Below are positions 57,999-64,000 of a stretch of 64,000 bases of DNA, in pieces. The first letter of the stretch is position 1; every line of letters begins with the position of its first letter. The stretch lies in assembly GCA_003955985.1 (NCBI GenBank), contig CP033784.1, positions 558,001 through 622,000 on the forward strand, read 5' to 3'. Under the pieces are notes generated by a model. The model did no database searches and was not told the DNA's origin. It saw only the letters and a program-made list of their open reading frames with translations. The DNA comes from Corynebacterium jeikeium. Its GTDB lineage: Bacteria > Actinomycetota > Actinomycetes > Mycobacteriales > Mycobacteriaceae. The position numbers and the translations under genes are program-made.

Positions 57999-59207
57999 AT
58001 GAGTAACCTTCCAGCTCCCAGCCCGAATGATGTCGTTATCCTCGCCGGTGCCCGCACCCCGCAGGGCAAGCTGCTCGGCCAGCTGGCACCGCTTACTTCC
58101 GTCGAACTCGGCGCACATGCTGTCAAGCACGCTGTCCAGCGTTCCGGCGTTGCCCCGGAAGAGGTTCAGCACGTCGTTCTGGGCCAGGTGATTCTCGCAG
58201 GTGCTGGCCAGAACCCGGCTCGACAGGTCGCCATTAAAGCAGGTCTGCCATGGAATACGACCGCTGAGATCGTTAACAAGGTCTGCCTCTCGGGCCTAAA
58301 CGCTGTCATTCACGCCGCTCGCTTGATTCGTCTCGGTGATGCAGACGTCGTCGTTGCAGGCGGTCAGGAGTCCATGACGCACGCTCCGCACGTTGCACGC
58401 GGTGTTCGTCAGGGCCAGTCCTTCGGTGCGCTGAAGCTGGAGGACACCTTGGAGCGCGACGGTCTGGTCGACTCCTTCGATGGTGTGTCCATGGGTACGC
58501 TTACCGACGGTCCGAACAGCGACCTCGGCATTAGCCGCGAGCAGCAGGACGAGGTTGCGGCCGCTTCTCACCAGCGTGCGGCTAAGGCGCAGGAAGACGG
58601 TATTTTCGCGCAGGAAATCGCTCCAATCGAGATTCCGCAGCGCAAGGGTGACCCGGTAGTTGTCGACACCGACCAGGGCATTCGCCCGGAGACCACGGTG
58701 GAGACCCTGGCTAAGCTGCGCCCGGTCTTCCTGAAGGAAAACGGCACCATCACTGCCGGTAACTCCTCGCCGATTTCCGACGGTGCCGCAGCAGTTGTGC
58801 TGGCATCGCGTGCTTACGCAGAAAAGCACGGCCTGGACTACCTCGCAGTTGTGGGCAAGGCTGGCCAGACCGCAGGTCCGGATAACTCCCTGCACGCTCA
58901 GCCTGCGGACTCTTTGAAGGAGGCCCTGCGTCGCGCTGAGTGGGACGCGCAGGAGCTCGACTTCATCGAGATCAACGAGGCATTTGGTGCGGTGGCCGTC
59001 AAGTCCCTGCGTGAGCTGGACTACCCGCTGGAGAAGACCAACATCCACGGTGGCGCGATTGCCCTCGGCCATCCGATTGGCTGCTCTGGTGCCCGCCTGA
59101 CTCTGACCGCTGCGATGGAGCTGAACCGTCGCGGTTCGGGTCGCGCTGGTGTGTCCCTGTGCGGTGGCGGCGGTCAGGGCGATGCGCTGCTGCTGTACCG
59201 CGACTAA
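57999..59207 (+). CDS. Acetyl-CoA C-acetyltransferase (thiolase)
   Basis: This 402-residue thiolase has nucleophile Cys96 (NKVCLSGLNAV), His358 (IALGHPIGCSGAR) and Cys388 (SLCGGGGQGDALL). The NEAFGAVAVKSL block is normal. It splits acetoacetyl-CoA to two acetyl-CoA, completing the pathway, though it could run in the biosynthetic direction. TTAGGAGAA precedes ATG. A strong terminator ends the transcript. Confidence 0.94.
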   Translation: MSNLPAPSPNDVVILAGARTPQGKLLGQLAPLTSVELGAHAVKHAVQRSGVAPEEVQHVVLGQVILAGAGQNPARQVAIKAGLPWNTTAEIVNKVCLSGLNAVIHAARLIRLGDADVVVAGGQESMTHAPHVARGVRQGQSFGALKLEDTLERDGLVDSFDGVSMGTLTDGPNSDLGISREQQDEVAAASHQRAAKAQEDGIFAQEIAPIEIPQRKGDPVVVDTDQGIRPETTVETLAKLRPVFLKENGTITAGNSSPISDGAAAVVLASRAYAEKHGLDYLAVVGKAGQTAGPDNSLHAQPADSLKEALRRAEWDAQELDFIEINEAFGAVAVKSLRELDYPLEKTNIHGGAIALGHPIGCSGARLTLTAAMELNRRGSGRAGVSLCGGGGQGDALLLYRD

Positions 59208-59230
59208 TCGCCAAAGGCTGAAAACTCAGC

Positions 59231-59279
59231 AAGCCCGCGTTGTGGTTTCCACTCTATGGATGCCACAACGCGGGTTTTG
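59231..59279 (+). terminator. Rho-independent terminator of the acyl-CoA catabolic operon
   Basis: CCCGCGTTGTGG (59234-59245) pairs perfectly over 12 bases with CCACAACGCGGG (59263-59274), followed by TTTTGTTG. It separates the thiolase from the second CitE gene. Confidence 0.92.
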
Positions 59280-59326
59280 TTGTCTCCTGGGGGAGCCCCT
59301 GCGCGAAGGTGATTCGAGTTTTCAAT

Positions 59327-59332
59327 TAGGTT
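59327..59332 (+). promoter_or_regulatory. -10-like element (TAGGTT) before second CitE gene
   Basis: TAGGTT is 7 bases before ATG 59340, but AGGAG in the same space can act as a ribosome-binding site, so it may not be leaderless. The gene lies beyond a strong terminator and needs its own promoter. Confidence 0.35.
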
Positions 59333-59339
59333 AGGAGCT

Positions 59340-60203
59340 ATGACAGGCTTTAGCTCCCTCGATGGTGAACAGACCTTCCCTTGGCTTCCCTCTGGCCCGG
59401 CGCTACTCTTCGCCCCGGCTGACCGTCCGGAACGTTTCCAGAAAGCTGCTGAACGATCGGACATGGTCATCATTGACCTGGAAGACGGCGCTGCCGTTGA
59501 CAATCACGAGCAGGCACGTGCGAACATCATCAACAATCCGCTCGACCCGGAGACGACTATTCTTCGGATCACCGGTCCCGGGACTCCGACCTTCGCGGAG
59601 GATGTCGCCTTTGCCCGTGCATGTGACTACGACATCGTCATGGTGCCCAAGATTCGAGACTCCATCCCCGCAGAGCTCGAAGGGTTGAAGATCATCGCGA
59701 TGATTGAAACCCCGCAGGCCATGATTAATATCCAGCAGATTGCCATGCACCCGGACGTTGTGGGTCTGTTCTGGGGCGCCGAAGACCTGACCGCCGAACT
59801 CGGTGGCGTGTCCTCGCGCCAGAGTGTGGATGAAAACCCTCGTCGCCACTACCGCGATCCGCAGCGATTGGCTCGTGCACTCGTTCAGGTGCATGCAGCT
59901 GCGGCGGGTATTGCCGCCATTGATGCCGTTCATACTGACTTTCGCGATGAGCGCGGCCAGTACCTAGAGGCTCTCGATGCCGTGGGCTGTGGTTTCCTGG
60001 CTACGGCCTGCATCCACCCGGCGATGGTGCCGCCGGTGCGCAAGGCATATAAGCCGTCGGAAGCAACGCTCGCCCGCGCCCGGAAGATTGTCGATCACGC
60101 AGGTACGCACACTGGCGCCTTCCAGCTCGATGGTGAAATGATTGACGCGCCCGTCGTAAAGCAAGCCGTGGCAGCGCTCGCGCGAGCGGGAATTACGGAG
60201 TAA
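59340..60203 (+). CDS. citE: Second CitE-family lyase
   Basis: This 287-residue paralogue shares LFAPADRPERFQKAAERSDM and VIIDLEDGA (Asp46, Glu48) with the operon's CitE but diverges after the middle, with HTDFRDERGQYLEALDAVGC and ACIHPAMVPPVRKAY. It is closer to the corynebacterial CitE found next to purH in other species, so it may be the ancestral copy with the operon inserted between. Its product could act on malyl- or citramalyl-CoA. Its stop directly abuts that of hypD. Confidence 0.85.
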   Translation: MTGFSSLDGEQTFPWLPSGPALLFAPADRPERFQKAAERSDMVIIDLEDGAAVDNHEQARANIINNPLDPETTILRITGPGTPTFAEDVAFARACDYDIVMVPKIRDSIPAELEGLKIIAMIETPQAMINIQQIAMHPDVVGLFWGAEDLTAELGGVSSRQSVDENPRRHYRDPQRLARALVQVHAAAAGIAAIDAVHTDFRDERGQYLEALDAVGCGFLATACIHPAMVPPVRKAYKPSEATLARARKIVDHAGTHTGAFQLDGEMIDAPVVKQAVAALARAGITE

Positions 60204-61355
60204 CTAGCGGCGGGATTTCGCCAGGTTCTCGGTGATCTTCCGATCGATGCGGCCGAAGTTGTAGTACGCCGCACAGGCACCTTCGGGGGAGACCATGCAG
60301 GTGCCGATGGGGGTCGCCGGGGTGCAGGCAGTGCCGAAGACCGCGCACTGCCAGGGCTTGATGTGGCCGGTGAGCACAGAACCGCATTCGCAGGTCACGG
60401 GGTCTGGGATACGGCGCCCCGGCACCTGGAAACGACGCTCGGCGTCGAATGCCGCGTATTCCTCAGAGATGCCGAGGCCGGAGTTTTCAATCCAGCCGAG
60501 ACCACGCCACTCGAAGGTGTCGCGGAGGGAAAAGACGCGGTCCATAAGTTTCTGCGCGGTGGTGTTGCCGGAAGAGCGAACGACGCGCGCGTACTGGTTG
60601 TCCACCCGGGACTTACCGGCAGCAACGTCGCCGCTGACGAATTGATCCAGCAGCATGACGACGGCCTGGAGCACATCCAATGGCTCAAAACCGGTGACAG
60701 CCACTGGCAGATTGAACTCGCGCGGCAGGAACTCAAAGGCGTCCGTGCCGGTGGTTGTAGCCACGTGACCTGGGCCGATGAAACCATCGACCTTGGTTTC
60801 GCCGCCGTTGACGATGGCGCGCAGTGGCGGCTCGATGAGTACGTGGTTGGAAAATACGGAGAAGTTTTCCACTCCCTGCCGGCGCGCGGCCTCAATGGTC
60901 ACGGCAGTCGACGGGGCGGTTGTCTCAAACCCAACGGCGAAGAAAACGACCTGCTTATCGGGGTTATCGGTGGCGATCTTCAGCGCGTCGAGAGGCGAGT
61001 AGACAAAGCGCACATCGGCGCCGCGCGCACGTGCCTGCATCAGCGACGTTTCGGACCCCGGCACGCGCATCATGTCGCCGAAGGTCGTGAAAATGACGTC
61101 TTCCTGCTGTGCCAGCCAAATGGCATCGTCGACGCGACCCATGGGGATGACGCAGACGGGGCAGCCGGGTCCGTGGATCAGCTCGATGTTTTCGGGTAGG
61201 AGGTTTTCCAAGCCGTAGCGGTAAATGGTGTGCGTGTGCCCGCCACAGACTTCCATCAGCGCGATGGGCTTCTCCAGCTTGGTGGCCTCGCGTTCAATGC
61301 GTGCGAGCAGCTTCTTCGCAGCGGCGGGATCGCGGAATTCGTCAACGTATTTCAT
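60204..61355 (-). CDS. hypD: Hydrogenase maturation protein HypD
   Basis: This 383-residue protein carries the Fe-S and CN-ligand transfer motifs: LMEVCGGHTHTIYRYG, HGPGCPVCVIP, GFETTAPSTAV, and a Cys-rich C-terminus (CECGSVLTGHIKPWQCAVFG and following). With HypC it assembles the Fe(CN)2CO unit of [NiFe] hydrogenase. ATG 61355 gives the canonical KYVDEFRDP start; the longer frame overlaps hypC. It follows hypC by 16 bases. Confidence 0.95.
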   Translation of the reverse strand: MKYVDEFRDPAAAKKLLARIEREATKLEKPIALMEVCGGHTHTIYRYGLENLLPENIELIHGPGCPVCVIPMGRVDDAIWLAQQEDVIFTTFGDMMRVPGSETSLMQARARGADVRFVYSPLDALKIATDNPDKQVVFFAVGFETTAPSTAVTIEAARRQGVENFSVFSNHVLIEPPLRAIVNGGETKVDGFIGPGHVATTTGTDAFEFLPREFNLPVAVTGFEPLDVLQAVVMLLDQFVSGDVAAGKSRVDNQYARVVRSSGNTTAQKLMDRVFSLRDTFEWRGLGWIENSGLGISEEYAAFDAERRFQVPGRRIPDPVTCECGSVLTGHIKPWQCAVFGTACTPATPIGTCMVSPEGACAAYYNFGRIDRKITENLAKSRR

Positions 61356-61371
61356 GGTGCCGTCCAGCCCC

Positions 61372-61641
61372 TCAGTTGATCTGTGACGATGAGAAGGATT
61401 CCAGCTCATCCTCGTAAGTGTCGCCGCCTAGCTGTTTGATTTGCTGGAGCGAAAGTCTGGCTTCTTCCTCGTCGATCTTGCTCATGGCGAAACCGACATG
61501 TACGAGAACCCAGTCACCGGCGGTGAGGTTCTCGTCAACAAGTAAATCGGTGGAAATCATGCGTGCGACGCCACCAATTTCCACTGTTGCACGGGCAGCA
61601 TCGTGGACTTCTGTGATGACGGCAGGGACACCAAGACACAT
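61372..61641 (-). CDS. hypC: Hydrogenase maturation chaperone HypC
   Basis: This 89-residue protein begins with the invariant Met-Cys-Leu-Gly-Val-Pro; the Cys, N-terminal after Met removal, coordinates the iron unit. DWVLVHVGFAMSKIDEEEA is the conserved middle block. GAGGAG lies 6 bases before ATG 61641, which decides the start over the longer frame to 61680. It is in one unit with hypD and divergent from hypE. Confidence 0.94.
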   Translation of the reverse strand: MCLGVPAVITEVHDAARATVEIGGVARMISTDLLVDENLTAGDWVLVHVGFAMSKIDEEEARLSLQQIKQLGGDTYEDELESFSSSQIN

Positions 61642-61764
61642 ACGCTTCTCCTCGTTTGCAATACTTATCGAGACTACCATCAGAGGCAGCGAACCTCGTT
61701 TTCGAAGGACGAGTGACGCAAGCAGTTTTGTCCGCCACCAGCTGTGAAGTTAGGGATAGTGAGC

Positions 61765-62907
61765 ATGCAGCCGAAGAATCGTCTGAACACCAACGAAGCC
61801 AAGGTAAACACCAATATTGGTCGCGTTCGGGCACGTCCGTTCAGGCTTCTCGACGATTATGTCACCTTGCAACACGGCTCCGGTGGAAAGGCCTCCGCAG
61901 CTCTGGTTGAACAGGTCTTTTTCGACGCCTATGGCAATGAAATTTTAGGGCAGGGTGGCGACTCCGGGCTGTTCGCTGCCGATGCCGTCGTCGAGGCTGC
62001 GGCAGCTTCTGCACATGGTGGGGCGCGGTTGGCAATGTCCACCGACTCCTATGTGGTCAATCCCATCGAGTTCCCGGGCGGCGACATCGGGGATTTGGCC
62101 GTCAACGGCACGATTAACGATCTGGCGGTAGCTGGAGCCAGGCCCCTGGCGCTGACCGCATCGTTCATTCTGGAAGAGGGGCTGGAGATTGCGACTCTGC
62201 GCCGCATTGTGGCGAGTATGCGCGTCGCTGCCGATGCCGCAGGGGTGAGCATCGTCGCCGGCGACACCAAGGTTGTGCCGAAGGGCGCAGGTGACCAGGT
62301 CTACATCACCACGGCCGGGGTGGGCGTGGTCCGCGGCGACTACGCCGGTGCCGCTACGGCAGGATCTGTCTACGCAAACATCGAGGCCGGAGACCGCATC
62401 CTCGTCTCCGGTCCAATCGCCGATCACGGCATGGCCGTCATGCTCGCCCGCGGCGACTTGGCTCTGGCCGCGCCTATTGAGTCCGATACCCGCGCTGTCA
62501 ACGGTCTGGTCGAAGCGCTACTTGAAGCTGCACCCGGCACTCGCTGGATGCGCGATGCCACCCGCGGCGGCCTCGGCACGGTCGCCAACGAGCTCGCCCG
62601 CGGCACCGGTCTTGGTGTCGTGCTTGACGACGAATCCATTGCAGTCCGTGACATGACCCGTGGCGCCTGTGACATGCTTGGCATCGATCCGCTCTACGTC
62701 GCCAATGAAGGTACCTTCGTCGCCGTTGTCCCCGCCGAGCAATCCGAGGCAGCGCTCAGTGCACTCCACGCAGCCGGGGCTTCCGAGGCTTGTGATATCG
62801 GCTCCATCGAGGACGAGCCCGCCGCTTCCGTGGTACTGGTCACCGGATTCGGTGGCACCCGCATGGTGGACATGTTGGTCGGCGACCCGCTGCCGCGCAT
62901 CTGCTAG
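61765..62907 (+). CDS. hypE: Hydrogenase maturation protein HypE
   Basis: This 380-residue PurM/ThiL-fold protein ends with PRIC, whose terminal Cys carries the thiocyanate that becomes the CN ligand. N-terminal LQHGSGGKASAALVEQVFF and GGDIGDLAVNGTINDLAVAG and MRDATRGGLGTVANELA are family blocks. ATG 61765 is the likely start; GTG 61744, seven codons earlier, is possible. It converges on hypF with stop codons overlapping in a CTAG. Confidence 0.94.
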   Translation: MQPKNRLNTNEAKVNTNIGRVRARPFRLLDDYVTLQHGSGGKASAALVEQVFFDAYGNEILGQGGDSGLFAADAVVEAAAASAHGGARLAMSTDSYVVNPIEFPGGDIGDLAVNGTINDLAVAGARPLALTASFILEEGLEIATLRRIVASMRVAADAAGVSIVAGDTKVVPKGAGDQVYITTAGVGVVRGDYAGAATAGSVYANIEAGDRILVSGPIADHGMAVMLARGDLALAAPIESDTRAVNGLVEALLEAAPGTRWMRDATRGGLGTVANELARGTGLGVVLDDESIAVRDMTRGACDMLGIDPLYVANEGTFVAVVPAEQSEAALSALHAAGASEACDIGSIEDEPAASVVLVTGFGGTRMVDMLVGDPLPRIC

Positions 62908-64000
62908 ACATCCATGCCCGTTGCCGCCAGCAGGCGGCCGGCCACCGCCTGACCAAGACTCAATCCGCCATCGCCCGGCGGCACAATTTGATGCTGCAAC
63001 AGAGTAATGCCCTCAGCTGCAACTTCGCGCCGCAGCAGCTCCATCAACAGCGCATTATTCGCGCAACCCCCGCTGATGCCGACAACATCGGTGCCGGCTT
63101 CCTCCGCAGCCTGCACCAATCGCTTGGCGACGACACCCGCGACCCCACCGTGAAATACAAATGCGGCCTGCTCAACGTCAGGCGATGCTACCGCCTCCCG
63201 AATGGCGTCCTGGAAGGGCACTGGCTTGGTCTCTGAACTGACCGCTTCAAGCGCTTCCGCATGTGACCTCACGTAGCGAGTCGCCGCTGCCTCCAACTCC
63301 ATGGCCGCTTGCGCCTCGTAGCTGATGGCCCCGCCACCGCGCCAGCGAGGAAGCAGCAGAGCTGCGGCGGCATCGAATATGCGGCCGAGAGAAGACGTTT
63401 GCACTGTGCCAACTCCCGTCGCCAACTGGCTTTTAACCAGGGCTACTTCGCGCTCGTTGGAGAGATTGCGCAGGAGGTGGTCGTCGTCAAGCCCCCAAGC
63501 ATGAGCGAGACCGAGGGCGAGCCGCCACGGGTGCGTGACGGCGCGATCTCCACCGACCAACGGGAAAGTGGGGCAGTGCCAGGTGCGTTCCCAGTTTGCG
63601 GAACTGCGACTGAGCGTGAGAACCTCGCCGCCCCAGATGGACCCATCGGTGCCATAGCCGGTGCCGTCGAGGGTGGCGACGACGGCGCGACCCGCATTGG
63701 GGGAGAGGAGACGGTGCTCCGCGAGTAGGGAGAGCGCGTGTGCGAAGTGGTGCTGAACTGCGAGGAGTTCGATGTCGTGCTCGGCGGCGAAGCGTTCGGC
63801 GAAGGTGGTAGTGGCGTAGCCCGGATGAAGATCGCAGACGACAATTTTCGGGGTCGCATCGCGCATGGAAAGGAGCTGGTCAACTGCTCTCTGGTAGGCC
63901 TTCTGGCTGGCCCACGAACCCATGTCGCCAATGTGCGCAGAGACGTGAGCGAGGTCCCCATGCGCGATAGCGAAAGTGTTCTTCATCTCTCCGCCGGTCG
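62904..64000 (-). CDS. hypF: Carbamoyltransferase HypF, C-terminal part (5' end outside window)
   Basis: The frame stays open to the right edge: codons before the ATG at 63986 read Thr-Gly-Gly-Glu, and together with it make the internal GGEMKNTFAIAHGD motif of HypF, so that ATG is not the start. About 365 residues of the roughly 750 are present, corresponding to the Kae1-like carbamoyl-transfer domain. Conserved blocks are VVCDLHPGYATTTFAERF, LLAVQHHFAHALSLLAEH (metal-binding His) and VATLDGTGYGTDGSIWGGEV. It supplies the carbamoyl group for HypE. Confidence 0.93.
   Translation of the reverse strand, partial: TGGEMKNTFAIAHGDLAHVSAHIGDMGSWASQKAYQRAVDQLLSMRDATPKIVVCDLHPGYATTTFAERFAAEHDIELLAVQHHFAHALSLLAEHRLLSPNAGRAVVATLDGTGYGTDGSIWGGEVLTLSRSSANWERTWHCPTFPLVGGDRAVTHPWRLALGLAHAWGLDDDHLLRNLSNEREVALVKSQLATGVGTVQTSSLGRIFDAAAALLLPRWRGGGAISYEAQAAMELEAAATRYVRSHAEALEAVSSETKPVPFQDAIREAVASPDVEQAAFVFHGGVAGVVAKRLVQAAEEAGTDVVGISGGCANNALLMELLRREVAAEGITLLQHQIVPPGDGGLSLGQAVAGRLLAATGMDV

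Noticed and set aside
59326..59344. DtxR-like iron box (TTAGGTTAG) before the second CitE gene
   Set aside because: Only the left half matches the 19-base consensus; the right half does not, so iron control is not supported.

Overview
The window looks like chromosomal DNA of a Corynebacterium, or a very close actinobacterial relative. The supporting signs are gene order and protein families: folD–DUF3017, metX–metY, a monomeric isocitrate dehydrogenase (icd), trpS–yhjD–dac, upp, an LpdA-type flavoprotein, mycoredoxin, cysQ–thyA–dfrA, pgi with chorismate mutase and pcrA, and perM–purN–purH. Codon use is moderately G+C-rich, and many genes appear to have leaderless starts (TANNNT 7-8 bases before ATG/GTG). 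I cannot assign a species. I saw no rRNA, tRNA, CRISPR array, insertion sequence or prophage.

Layout. 1-9 kb: the end of an error-prone polymerase gene (dnaE2), an S9 peptidase, a tRNA 2'-O-methyltransferase, folD, a DUF3017 membrane protein, then the methionine genes metX and metY on the minus strand. 9-19 kb: icd, a membrane protein with a J-domain-like N-terminus, an MFS exporter, exonuclease III and a large DUF6541-type membrane protein. 19-32 kb: trpS, yhjD, a D,D-carboxypeptidase, adenosine deaminase, an unrecognised two-repeat protein, an NlpC/P60 hydrolase with a small helical partner, upp, a Ser/Thr-rich stalk protein, an M20 amidohydrolase, an LpdA-like quinone reductase and mycoredoxin. 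32-47 kb: cysQ-thyA-dfrA, a YccF protein, pgi, a succinate-semialdehyde-type dehydrogenase, chorismate mutase, pcrA, a DUF4442 protein, a secreted M23 peptidase, and perM-purN-purH.

47-60 kb is the most distinctive part. It is a TetR regulator followed by a same-strand run: carboxyltransferase, biotin carboxylase/BCCP, acyl-CoA dehydrogenase, MaoC hydratase, CitE-family lyase, acyl-CoA synthetase, 3-oxoacid CoA-transferase A and B, thiolase, and a second CitE-family lyase. The gene content matches the Mycobacterium tuberculosis Rv2498c-Rv2506 region, associated with branched-chain (leucine/isovalerate-type) acyl-CoA breakdown. A coherent reading is: acid activation, dehydrogenation, biotin-dependent carboxylation, hydration, CitE cleavage to acetoacetate plus acetyl-CoA, then CoA transfer and thiolysis to acetyl-CoA.

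60-64 kb holds [NiFe]-hydrogenase maturation genes in mixed orientation: hypC-hypD on minus, hypE on plus, and the 3' part of hypF on minus running off the right edge. HypA, HypB and hydrogenase subunits are not in the window.
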